Source: Rhodospirillaceae bacterium (GTDB lineage Bacteria > Pseudomonadota > Alphaproteobacteria > UBA8366 > GCA-2717185). From it: a DNA stretch of 22,855 nucleotides. How positions within the stretch are numbered: position 1 is the stretch's first letter; each line of letters begins with the position of its first letter. Made by a program: the position numbers and the translations under genes. The stretch is from assembly GCA_018660965.1 (NCBI GenBank), contig JABJJH010000151.1, forward strand, positions 1 to 22,855. Reading direction: 5' to 3'. Below are positions 6,333 to 14,033 of this stretch, piece by piece. Under the pieces are notes generated by a model. The model was not told the origin of the DNA and searched no databases. It was given only the letters and a program-made list of their open reading frames with translations.

Positions 6333-7586
6333 TCAGTGCGTGACGGCGGCGGCGGCCGCTTCGTCGATCAAGCGACCGGTTCGGAAGCGGTCCAGGTTGA
6401 ACGGCGCGTTAATTGGATGAGGCTCGTCCTTTGCGATGGTCCAGGCGAGCAAATGCCCGGACCCCGGCGTCGCCTTGAATCCGCCGGTGCCCCAACCGCA
6501 GTTGAGGTAGAGACCGGGGACGGGCGTCTTGCCGAGGATTGGCGAACGGTCCGGCGTCACGTCCACGATACCGCCCCAATTGCGCAGCATCTTCAAGCGC
6601 CGGAATTCCGGAAACAGTTCACAGACCGCCGCCACCGTGTCCTCCACGATATGAAGCGCGCCGCGCTGGCTGTAGGAAACATATTGGTCCGTACCCGCGC
6701 CGATGACCATCTCGCCCTTGTCCGACTGACTGATATAGGCGTGGACGGTGTTCGATATGACGACGCAGGGCAGGGCCGGTTTAACCGGTTCCGACACGAA
6801 CGCTTGCAGCGGGAAGCTTTCCAGCGGCAAGCGAACCCCGGCCATGTCCATCAGCACCGATGAATGTCCGGCGGTGGACACGGCGACCTTTGGCGTGGCG
6901 ATGAACCCGTTGGCGGTGTCGACCCCGGTGACCGCGCCGTCGGGGCTGCGGCGGATTCCGGTCACGGCGCAATTTTCGATGATATCGACGCCCCGCGCCG
7001 CCGCCGCGCGGGCGAATCCCCAGGCGACCGCGTCGTGCCGGGCGACGCCGCCGCGTCGTTGCAGTGCAGCGCCCAGCACGGGATAACGCGCGCCTGCGTC
7101 GATATTGAGCGGCGGGCAATACGCCTTGGCCTGTTCCGGCGTCAGCCATTCATTATCGACGCCGTTCAAGCGGTTGGCGTGGATATGGCGCATGCTTACC
7201 TGAACATCGTGGACGTTGTGCGCCAGCATCATGACGCCGCGCGGCGAGAACATGACGTTGTAATTCAGGTCCTGACTCAATCCTTCCCATAGGCAAAGCG
7301 CGTGGTCGTAAATCGCGGCGCTTTGGTCATAGAGGTAGTTGGATCGAATGATGGTCGTGTTGCGTCCGGTGTTGCCGCCGCCAAGCCAACCTTTGTCGAG
7401 TACCGCGACATTGGCGATTCCGTGTTCCTTGGCGAGGTAATAGGCTGCCGCCAGCCCGTGCCCACCGGCGCCGACGATAATCGCATCGTAGCGCGGTTTC
7501 GGGTCCGGCTTTGGCCATTGCGGTCGCCAGTTCTGATCGGCGCCGAGCGCGTTGCGAAAAAGCGAGGCGATGGAGAACCGCGTCAT
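6333..7586 (-). CDS. soxB: sarcosine oxidase beta subunit
   Basis: The 417-residue FAD-dependent amine-oxidising subunit has a DAO fold. YDAIIVGAGGHGLAAAYYLA (residues 33-52) is the dinucleotide-binding motif, followed by VLDKGWLGGGNTGRNTTI. H184 in VARHDAVAWG corresponds to the histidine that covalently binds FMN in known beta subunits. The C-terminal WGGIVDVTPDRSPILG and WGTGGFKATPGSG close the flavin site. It oxidises sarcosine at FAD and passes electrons to FMN, where O2 is reduced to H2O2. It is preceded by the dipeptidase-like gene with an 18-nt gap and followed by soxD after 10 nt. It is unrelated to thiosulfate-oxidation SoxB. Confidence 0.95.
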   Translation of the reverse strand: MTRFSIASLFRNALGADQNWRPQWPKPDPKPRYDAIIVGAGGHGLAAAYYLAKEHGIANVAVLDKGWLGGGNTGRNTTIIRSNYLYDQSAAIYDHALCLWEGLSQDLNYNVMFSPRGVMMLAHNVHDVQVSMRHIHANRLNGVDNEWLTPEQAKAYCPPLNIDAGARYPVLGAALQRRGGVARHDAVAWGFARAAAARGVDIIENCAVTGIRRSPDGAVTGVDTANGFIATPKVAVSTAGHSSVLMDMAGVRLPLESFPLQAFVSEPVKPALPCVVISNTVHAYISQSDKGEMVIGAGTDQYVSYSQRGALHIVEDTVAAVCELFPEFRRLKMLRNWGGIVDVTPDRSPILGKTPVPGLYLNCGWGTGGFKATPGSGHLLAWTIAKDEPHPINAPFNLDRFRTGRLIDEAAAAAVTH

Positions 7587-7604
7587 GTTTCGTTCCAGTC
7601 GCCC

Positions 7605-8591
7605 TCAGCCCCAGACTTCGCTCAACAGCCCAAGCCAGTTTTCGCCCAGCACCTTGCGAATTTTAGCCTCATTCCATCCGGCGCGCACCATGGCCGCCGT
7701 CAGGTTTGGAAATTCACCAATGGTGCGAATGCCCTCGGGGTTCGTGATTTCGCCAAAGTCGGTCAGCTTGCGGCCATCGCCCTTGTCGTGGGTGATCCAT
7801 TCGAAAAACGATTGTTCGTGATCCTGGGTGAAGTCGGTGCCGATACCGACCGCGTCTTCCCCGGCGATGTTGATGACGTAATCCATGGCGGCGACGTAAT
7901 CGTCCACGGTGGATTCAGGACCGCGCGGCAGGAAGGGTGGAAACATGGTGACGCCGACGAAGCCGCCATGATCTGCGATGAATTTCAAATCTTCGTCCGG
8001 TTTGTTGCGGGGATGCGCCTTCAACCCCGATGGCAGGCAATGAGTGTAGGCGACGGGCTTTGCCGACGCGGTGATCGCGTCGCGCGAGGTCTTGGCGCCG
8101 ACATGGCTCAGATCGCAGAGCATGCCGACGCGGTTCATTTCCGCCAGCACGTCATGGCCAAAGTCGCTGAGACCGGAATCATTACTCTCGTAACAGCCCG
8201 CGCCGACGAAATTTTGCGTGTTGTAGGCAAGCTGGACGATGCCCACGCCGACATCCTTGAAATGTTGGACATTGCCGATCCGGTCTTCGAAGGCCGAAGT
8301 GTTCTGAAAGCCGAGGACGATGGCGGTTTTGTCGGCGGATTTGGCGGCGCGAATATCCGCGACCGTGCGGGCCTTGATGACAAGGTTTCCATGGTCGCGG
8401 AAAAATCCGTTCCACTGGGCGATGTTCTGCATCGTGTCGGCGAAATTTTCCCAGACGCAACACGTGCAATTCGCGCCGCTCAAACCGCCGCGCCGCATAT
8501 CCGAAAGAATATCGGGGCTCCAATTTGCGACGATCAATCCATCGAAGACGATGGCGTCACGGTGCAGAACGATGGCGTCGATATCGGTCAT
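7605..8591 (-). CDS. M19 (membrane dipeptidase) family protein with altered metal site
   Basis: A 328-residue protein when started at the ATG at 8591; an in-frame ATG at 8639 would add 16 residues without homology. The fold is clear: DLSHVG with H163, AYTH with H184 followed by HPRNKPDE, and GIGTDF with D253 match the second half of the renal dipeptidase active site. The first half does not: the usual D-G-H-x-D is D17-G-L-I-V, and the bridging Glu is Q96 in GFQNTS. Relatives with this look occur beside dimethylglycine/sarcosine genes in other bacteria (recalled, not searched). As the first gene of the sox unit it may act on an N-methylated amino-acid derivative or dipeptide; it may not be a peptidase. 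No signal peptide is seen. Confidence 0.8.
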   Translation of the reverse strand: MTDIDAIVLHRDAIVFDGLIVANWSPDILSDMRRGGLSGANCTCCVWENFADTMQNIAQWNGFFRDHGNLVIKARTVADIRAAKSADKTAIVLGFQNTSAFEDRIGNVQHFKDVGVGIVQLAYNTQNFVGAGCYESNDSGLSDFGHDVLAEMNRVGMLCDLSHVGAKTSRDAITASAKPVAYTHCLPSGLKAHPRNKPDEDLKFIADHGGFVGVTMFPPFLPRGPESTVDDYVAAMDYVINIAGEDAVGIGTDFTQDHEQSFFEWITHDKGDGRKLTDFGEITNPEGIRTIGEFPNLTAAMVRAGWNEAKIRKVLGENWLGLLSEVWG

Positions 8592-8955
8592 GGTGGCTTG
8601 GTTCCCGGTCTGGTTTTCAGCGCGGCGGCAGTTCTTCATCCTCGCTCGAAACGAGGGTCGCGCGCCAGTGTGAATTCGGGGGAGACATAGGGAATTGGAC
8701 AGCCGGTGGCCCCAGGATTCCCTGTTAAGGTTAATGAAATGTAAATAATTGTAAACATTACATAAGTACAGGTTTAAATATATTATTTAGGGAAATGTTA
8801 ATGATTAGAATATATGTTCCTAAATGAGAGTTAATCAGGTTCTATATTATAACGACGGCATAAATTATTTTTATAGTTACTTTCGTTAATGAGTATTACA
8901 CAAAGTAAGTCGTGTTAAGGATGAAATTATACTTCAACTACGTAAGGAGTGCCCA
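8592..8955. other. divergent intergenic region, AT-rich in its right two-thirds
   Basis: No gene is seen. The left part is GC-rich with a small hairpin (CCTCG-ctcgaaa-CGAGG, 8640-8656). From about 8700 to 8950 it is strikingly AT-rich, with short inverted pieces such as ATGTAA...TTACAT around 8730-8755. It must hold the promoter of the small secreted protein on the right and probably that of the sox unit on the left, but I cannot assign -35/-10 boxes with confidence. Confidence 0.5.
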
Positions 8956-9270
8956 ATGCGCCCTTTATTAATTCTAGCGACGATACTTATTGCAGGTTTC
9001 GCTGTTCCAGCTCACGCGCAAATGCCTTGTATGGATCGCCAGAAACTCGTGACCAACTTAGGCGCAAAGTACAGCGAAACAAAACAAGGTTGGGGAATCG
9101 GCTCGAATCAATATTTGTACGAGGTGTTTTCGTCGCCGAATGGAACGTGGACGTTCATCGTCACCGCGCCGGGCGGGCCAACTTGTCTGGTGATGTCCGG
9201 GCAAAATTGGGACGGAAGCCGCGAGCCTAACCAGCCAAAGAACGCTGCCCAGACGCTCGACCCCATGTAG
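8956..9270 (+). CDS. small secreted protein, unknown function
   Basis: The 104-residue protein has a clean Sec signal peptide (MRPLLILATILIAGFAVPAHA, cleavage expected after AHA at residue 21), leaving about 83 residues. The mature part holds two Cys (MPCMDR and GPTCLVM), which could form one disulfide, and a YEVFSSPNGTWTFIVTAPGG strand region. Short periplasmic proteins with this M-P-C ... G-T-W-T-...-T-C-L-V pattern are common and uncharacterised in alphaproteobacteria (recalled). The start is supported by AAGGAG 6 nt upstream. It is monocistronic and converges on the OYE gene with a 33-nt gap. The function is unknown. Confidence 0.8.
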   Translation: MRPLLILATILIAGFAVPAHAQMPCMDRQKLVTNLGAKYSETKQGWGIGSNQYLYEVFSSPNGTWTFIVTAPGGPTCLVMSGQNWDGSREPNQPKNAAQTLDPM

Positions 9271-9303
9271 GCGCCGCCTGGAGACAGGTGAACCGGTGAA
9301 TGT

Positions 9304-10425
9304 TCAGGGTTGGTCACGGTCTTGCGATGAATGCGCGCGCCGCTCCCGCAGCCACCCGGACCGGTAACCGCGTAGATATTGCGGTGGATAATCGACTTCC
9401 TGACCTAATACAGCGGCGGCATGCCAGGGCCAGTGCGGGTCAGAGAGAAACGCCCGCGCCAAAGCAATCATATCGGCGTCTCCGTTGGCGATAACGCGGT
9501 TGGCGTGATTGGGATCGTGGATCATACCCATGGCCATGACGGGCAGCCCGGACGCCGCGCGGATCTTCGAAGCGAGCGGGACTTGATGGCCTTCGCCCAA
9601 GGGAATGTCCTGATCCAGCGACAACCCGCGACTCGACACCGCGATATAATCGCACCCCAAATCCTTCAACGACCGGGCCAGGACGATTGTGTCTTCCGGC
9701 GTCCAGCTGCCGTCGATCCAGTCCGTCGCCGACACCCGAACGCCCATGGGCTTGTCGTCGGGCCAGATGTCGCGCATGGCGGCGAACACCGACAGGGGAA
9801 ACCGCATTCGACCGTCCAGGTCGCCGCCACAGGAATCGTCGCGGTGGTTGCTGAGCGGCGACAGGAATTCATGCAGCAAGTAGCCATGCGCCATCACCAG
9901 TTCAACAAGGTCGAAACCGATGCGCGAAGCGCGCACGACCGCGTCGACATGGGCTTGGCGAACCCGGTTCATCCCTGAATCGTCCAAGGGGGTCGGTCGG
10001 GGCCAGCCTTCCGCACGCGGTAGGCCTGAACACCCAATAGTTTCCCAGGCGTCAACGGTAAGCGGCGCCGCGCGGCCTTCCCACGGCAGGCGGGTCGATC
10101 CCTTGCGGCCCGCATGAGAAAGCTGGACGCCCAGCTTGGCCGACCCGTTCGCCCGGCAAAATTGAACGACGCGGCCAAGGGCGTTTTCGTTGGCGTCGGA
10201 ATACAGGCCCAGGCAGCCATGGGTGATGCGGCCAATGGGTTCCACATGGGCGGATTCGGTTATCACCAGTCCGGCGCCCGATGTGGCGAATTGGCCAAGG
10301 TGCATCAAATGCCAGTCACCGGCGTCGCCGTCCACCGCGCTGTACTGGCACATCGGCCCCACGGCGATGCGGTTGTCCACCGTCACGCCGCGAAGCGCGA
10401 GCGGGGAGAAGAGAGGGGCGTTCAT
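9304..10425 (-). CDS. NADH:flavin oxidoreductase, Old Yellow Enzyme family (YqjM-like)
   Basis: The 373-residue TIM barrel binds FMN and would reduce activated C=C bonds with NAD(P)H. NRIAVGPMCQYSA places Cys26 at the redox-tuning position of the YqjM class. KLGVQLSHAGRKGS, GYLLHEFLSPLSN and the phosphate-binding end (GDADMIALARAFLSDPHWP) are all present. The substrate-binding pair is altered: families usually have H-x-x-H in E-[IL]-H-x-A-H-G-Y-L, and here it is ELVMAHGYL, so V177 replaces the first His while H180 is kept. It follows the amidase by 11 nt on the same strand, so both are probably co-transcribed. The substrate is unknown. Confidence 0.9.
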   Translation of the reverse strand: MNAPLFSPLALRGVTVDNRIAVGPMCQYSAVDGDAGDWHLMHLGQFATSGAGLVITESAHVEPIGRITHGCLGLYSDANENALGRVVQFCRANGSAKLGVQLSHAGRKGSTRLPWEGRAAPLTVDAWETIGCSGLPRAEGWPRPTPLDDSGMNRVRQAHVDAVVRASRIGFDLVELVMAHGYLLHEFLSPLSNHRDDSCGGDLDGRMRFPLSVFAAMRDIWPDDKPMGVRVSATDWIDGSWTPEDTIVLARSLKDLGCDYIAVSSRGLSLDQDIPLGEGHQVPLASKIRAASGLPVMAMGMIHDPNHANRVIANGDADMIALARAFLSDPHWPWHAAAVLGQEVDYPPQYLRGYRSGWLRERRAHSSQDRDQP

Positions 10426-10436
10426 CCCGTGCGCCG

Positions 10437-11852
10437 TCAGGTCAGGTTTGGCGCTGTATCGGAGAACTTCACTTCCGCTTCATAGGCCGCCGCCGCGCGA
10501 TACAGGCTTGCTTCGGCGAAGGGGCGTCCGACAAGCTGGAACGACGCAGGCAAACCGTTTTCGGTGAACCCGGCGGGGACCGCCAAGGCGGGGAGGCCCA
10601 GATAGTTGAACGGGCGGGTGCAGTGGGTCATGCTTTCAATCAACGCCGGGAAGCCTTGCGAATCCTTGACGTCGGTGACCTCGATGGATGGTATCGGCAT
10701 GGCGATGGTCGGGACGTGCAATACGTCGGCGTTGGCGAACACCGCATCGATGAACCGCTTGGAAATTTGCGCGCGAAGCTGCAAGGCCTTGACGTAATGG
10801 ACCCCCGACATGGCGAGACCGGGCTCAAGCCGTGCGCGCACCTGGGCGCCGTAATCCTGGGGCCGGTCGCGCAACCAGGCGCCATGCAGGGTCGCTGCTT
10901 CCGGACCGCGCAGCACGGTCGCCAGGGTGTTGATCTCCTCGTGATCGGTCACCGCGACTTCCACGATGGTCGCGCCCATCGCCTCGAATTTTTTCTGGCT
11001 GGCGGTCATCAGGTCGCGGATGTCCGCAGTTGCGTCGTCGTTGTAATAGTTTTTGGGAATTGCGATGCGCAGCCCCTTGATGTCGGGGTTTTGTGTCGCC
11101 GCTTCGTAATCGCCGACCGGCATGGACGCCGCCGTCGGGTCCTTCGCGTCGGCCCCGGCGATGAGTTGCAGCATCCGGGCGTTGTCGCGAACGGTGCGGG
11201 TCAACGGCCCGACATTGTCGAGTGAGAACGACAGCCCCATGACGCCAAAGCGGCTGACCCGGGTTTGCGTCGGCTTCATGCCGACCAGTCCGCAACACGC
11301 GGCGGGCAATCGCACGGACCCGCCAGTGTCTGAACCCAGCGCGCCGAACACCAGCCTGCCGCCAACCGATGAGCCCGACCCGCTGGACGATCCGCCGGTA
11401 ACGTGATCCGGGTTCCAGGGGTTGCGGCAATGTCCCCAATGCTCGTTATGGCCAAACGGGCCGACGGCGAATTCCGACATGTTCAACCCGCCCATATGCA
11501 CCGCGCCGGCGTCGGCGAGTCGGGAAATGACCGTCGCCGTCACGTCGGGCTTGAAATCCTTGCGGATTTTCGACCCGCAGGTCGATACCCTGCCCTTGCG
11601 GTAGTACATATCCTTGTGCGCCAACGGAACGCCGTGCAAGGGACCCAACGCGTCGCCCCGCGCCTGCGCCGCGTCGGCCAGATCGGCTTCGGCGAGCGCG
11701 CCTTCGGGATCGAGTGAAATGAAACAATTCAAGGTTGGTTGCAGGGCCTCGGCGCGCGCGATGCAGGCCTGGGTCAGTTCCCGCGCGGAAATTTGTTTCG
11801 CGGCCACGGCCTCGGCGGCCTCGATAAGGCTCATATGTGTCAGGTCAGTCAT
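10437..11852 (-). CDS. amidase (amidase signature family)
   Basis: The 471-residue enzyme has the Ser-cisSer-Lys triad: K80 in PLAHKDMYY, S155 in the GGSSSGSG loop and nucleophile S179 in GSDTGGSVRLPA. The S155-S179 spacing of 24 matches the family. It hydrolyses a carboxamide or related C-N bond in the cytoplasm; GatA, AtzE and peptide amidases share the fold, so the substrate is open. The start at 11852 is chosen because it overlaps the stop of the preceding small ORF by 8 nt; an in-frame start at 12014 would place about 54 non-homologous residues over that ORF. It is followed by the OYE gene. Confidence 0.9.
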   Translation of the reverse strand: MTDLTHMSLIEAAEAVAAKQISARELTQACIARAEALQPTLNCFISLDPEGALAEADLADAAQARGDALGPLHGVPLAHKDMYYRKGRVSTCGSKIRKDFKPDVTATVISRLADAGAVHMGGLNMSEFAVGPFGHNEHWGHCRNPWNPDHVTGGSSSGSGSSVGGRLVFGALGSDTGGSVRLPAACCGLVGMKPTQTRVSRFGVMGLSFSLDNVGPLTRTVRDNARMLQLIAGADAKDPTAASMPVGDYEAATQNPDIKGLRIAIPKNYYNDDATADIRDLMTASQKKFEAMGATIVEVAVTDHEEINTLATVLRGPEAATLHGAWLRDRPQDYGAQVRARLEPGLAMSGVHYVKALQLRAQISKRFIDAVFANADVLHVPTIAMPIPSIEVTDVKDSQGFPALIESMTHCTRPFNYLGLPALAVPAGFTENGLPASFQLVGRPFAEASLYRAAAAYEAEVKFSDTAPNLT

Positions 11853-12054
11853 CGCGGGACTCCTCGGCCAACATGCGGTCGAAATTCGATGGCTCCGTAT
11901 CGAAGAACGAATCCTTGGCGTATTCGTTGAAGGTTTCGGCGTGCAGATTGACCATTGCGACCAACCGGTCGGCCCCGCCATCATCGAGTCGGGCTTCGTG
12001 CCAGCGCAGAACAAGCTCCTGCAACAATTCTCGGTTCATGAATGGTTGTGTCAT
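11845..12054 (-). CDS. small amidase-partner protein, AtzG/GatC-like (tentative)
   Basis: A 69-residue ORF starts at the ATG at 12054, with GGGGAG 8 nt upstream; a longer in-frame start at 12132 lacks such a site. It has two predicted helices (MNRELLQELVLRWHEARL; DRLVAMVNLHAETFNEYA) and a tail FDTEPSNFDRML. Small helical proteins of this size with an acidic/Pro tail encoded directly before an amidase (AtzG, GatC) wrap around the amidase and stabilise it, and I infer the same here. The identification rests on size, helix pattern and the 8-nt coding overlap with the amidase, not on a firm motif. Transcription is divergent from the PhyH gene. Confidence 0.55.
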   Translation of the reverse strand: MTQPFMNRELLQELVLRWHEARLDDGGADRLVAMVNLHAETFNEYAKDSFFDTEPSNFDRMLAEESRDD

Positions 12055-12155
12055 GGCGCCGTACTCCCCAATTATACGTGTTCTAATCTCTAAATCGGTT
12101 ATCATTCTGCCAACCCCATGGGAAAAGAACAATTGCGGGGAGAGGGAAATCCGTC

Positions 12156-12992
12156 ATGCCGAAGGTTTTAAGCGAGGACGCCGTTACGCAATACCGGCGT
12201 GATGGCTATTTCCACCCGGTCGATATTCTGGACGAAACGGCGGTCGCCGCAAACCGTGCGCACCTGGAAACTTTTGAGGCGGGGCAGGGCCACCCGTTGA
12301 AGGGCGGGCAGCGCAACAAGTCTCATCTGTTGTTCCGCTGGGTCGACGATCTGATGCGGACGCCGCGCATTCTGGATGCGGTGGAGGATTTGATCGGTCC
12401 CGATATCCTGTGCTGGAACACGCTGTTCTGGATCAAGGAAGCGGGCAGCGAAAGCTTCGTGTCGTGGCATCAGGATTACAATTACTGGGGCCTCGATTCC
12501 GAAGATCTGGTGACCGTGTGGCTGGCGCTGTCGCCCGCTGCGGTGGAAAGCGGATGCATGCGCGTCCTGCCCGGCAGCCACAAGCGCGGGTCGATGCCGC
12601 ATGATGATAAATTCAACGACGACAACATGTTGACGCGCGGGCAGGAAATTTCCAAAGGCGTCGATGAAGACAAGGCGGTTTTCATGCCGTTGAAACCGGG
12701 ACAGGCGTCGTTCCATAATGTTCAGATCGCGCACGCTTCGGGGCCGAACCTTGGCGCGGATCGGCGCATCGGCCTGTCATTGCATTACCTGCCGACCCAC
12801 GCGCAACAAACCGTGGGGGACTGGGACAGCGCCGCCCTTGTCCGGGGCGAAGATACCTATGGTCACTTCACGCCCGCGCCGCGCCCGAAACAGGATATGG
12901 ACCCGGACGCGGTGGCGTTTCATGAACGCGCAAGCGGGGCGGTGCGCGACATTTTGTTCAAGGACGCCGACAAGGTGCGCCCCACGCTTTAA
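12156..12992 (+). CDS. phytanoyl-CoA dioxygenase (PhyH) family protein
   Basis: The 278-residue Fe(II)/2-oxoglutarate oxygenase has the facial triad visible as H105-x-D107 in SWHQDYNYW and H193 in VQIAHASGPN, with R203/R204 in ADRRIGLS for 2-oxoglutarate. MRVLPGSHKRGSM and WLALSPAAVESGCM are hallmark PhyH blocks. It would hydroxylate an unactivated carbon of an unknown substrate. The start is preceded by GGGGAGAGGG about 10 nt upstream. It is followed after 38 nt by the ketopantoate-reductase-like gene on the same strand, so they may act on one substrate. Confidence 0.9.
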   Translation: MPKVLSEDAVTQYRRDGYFHPVDILDETAVAANRAHLETFEAGQGHPLKGGQRNKSHLLFRWVDDLMRTPRILDAVEDLIGPDILCWNTLFWIKEAGSESFVSWHQDYNYWGLDSEDLVTVWLALSPAAVESGCMRVLPGSHKRGSMPHDDKFNDDNMLTRGQEISKGVDEDKAVFMPLKPGQASFHNVQIAHASGPNLGADRRIGLSLHYLPTHAQQTVGDWDSAALVRGEDTYGHFTPAPRPKQDMDPDAVAFHERASGAVRDILFKDADKVRPTL

Positions 12993-13030
12993 CTTGATCG
13001 CGCAACTAGCCTGATAGGGAGTTTCGGAAA

Positions 13031-13954
13031 ATGCGATTTGCGGTGATTGGCGTCGGCGGCGTCGGCGGACCATATGGCGCGGCGCTGGCCGCGGCGGGCC
13101 AGGATGTAAGGTTTATTGCGCGTGGCCCCCATCTTGCGGCGATGCAATCAGACGGATTGCGCATCGTTGGCGAGCAAGAACGCCATATCCAACCTGTTCA
13201 GGCGACCGATGACCCGTCCTCGGTGGGGGCGGTGGATGCAATTTTGTACGCCGTCAAGCTGGGTGCGGTGGAAAGCGCGGCTGACTTGCTGCCGCCCTTG
13301 TTGGGACCGGATACGGCGGTGTTGTCGTTGCAAAACGGCGTTGATGCCGAAGACCGATTGGCGAAGATCATCGGACCGGGTCATGTCATGGGTGGTACGG
13401 CGGAAATATTCGCCGCCATCGAATCGCCGGGTGTCATCCGGCAGGTGTCGCCATTTTCCCGCATCCGATTTGGCGAGTTGGATGGTTTGAAGAGCAAACG
13501 CGCCAAGGCCATGCTGGCGGCGTTCGAGGCGGCGGAGATCGAATGCGAGCTCACCGGCGAAATCGAACGGACGATCTGGTTGAAGTTCGTGTTGTTGGCG
13601 ACCATGGCAGGCATGACCAGCGTGACGCGCGCGAATTTCAAACAGCTTCGCGAAGATCCGGAAACACGCACGTTGATCCGTGCGGCGATCGCGGAGGCTG
13701 TGGCCGTCGGACACGCAAAGGGCGTCGATTTACGCTATGACGACATCGACGTCACCATGGCGAAAGTGGACGCCGGGCCTCCTCTGGGTCGTGCGTCGAT
13801 GGCGGTCGACCTGGAACGCGGCAATCCGATGGAACTGCCATGGTTCAGCGGCCTTATCGTCTCCATGGGGCAAGACCTTGACGTGCCGACGCCGGTGCAT
13901 GGGTTCATCAACGCGGCGCTGAAATTCCACCAGGACGGCCGGGTGGAAAATTAA
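13031..13954 (+). CDS. ketopantoate reductase family (ApbA/PanE-like) protein
   Basis: The 307-residue NAD(P)-dependent 2-hydroxyacid dehydrogenase-like protein has MRFAVIGVGGVGGPYGAALA as the N-terminal dinucleotide motif. It also has LYAVKLGAVESAAD with the conserved Lys, LQNGVDAED with the Q-N-G motif, and a helical C-terminal domain with IWLKFVLLATMAGMTSVTR, whose Lys is the usual catalytic residue. Many members outside panE reduce or oxidise other 2-keto/2-hydroxy acids. Its position behind a hydroxylase gene favours a catabolic role over pantothenate synthesis; this is inference. SD GGGAG lies upstream of the ATG. Confidence 0.85.
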   Translation: MRFAVIGVGGVGGPYGAALAAAGQDVRFIARGPHLAAMQSDGLRIVGEQERHIQPVQATDDPSSVGAVDAILYAVKLGAVESAADLLPPLLGPDTAVLSLQNGVDAEDRLAKIIGPGHVMGGTAEIFAAIESPGVIRQVSPFSRIRFGELDGLKSKRAKAMLAAFEAAEIECELTGEIERTIWLKFVLLATMAGMTSVTRANFKQLREDPETRTLIRAAIAEAVAVGHAKGVDLRYDDIDVTMAKVDAGPPLGRASMAVDLERGNPMELPWFSGLIVSMGQDLDVPTPVHGFINAALKFHQDGRVEN

Positions 13955-13962
13955 AGCGAACA

Positions 13963-13998
13963 AATAAACCGGCGCAAGGACCCTCGCGCCGGTTTATT
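13963..13998. terminator. bidirectional intrinsic terminator
   Basis: aataaaccggcgc (13963-13975) pairs exactly with gcgccggtttatt (13986-13998) across a 10-nt loop. The A/T-rich stem ends give a U-run on either strand. It lies between the convergent ketopantoate-reductase-like and PEP-CTERM genes and can serve both. Confidence 0.85.
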
Positions 13999-14033
13999 CT
14001 CAGTGTTGCCCGCCGGTCGATTGATCGGCTGAT

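Noticed and set aside
2678..7586. Sulfur-oxidation (Sox) operon
   Set aside because: The proteins are sarcosine oxidase subunits (flavin motifs, GcvT domain, zinc delta subunit); the shared gene names are coincidental.
11853..12014. N-terminal extension of the amidase
   Set aside because: It has no amidase homology and overlaps the small ORF, which has a better ribosome site.
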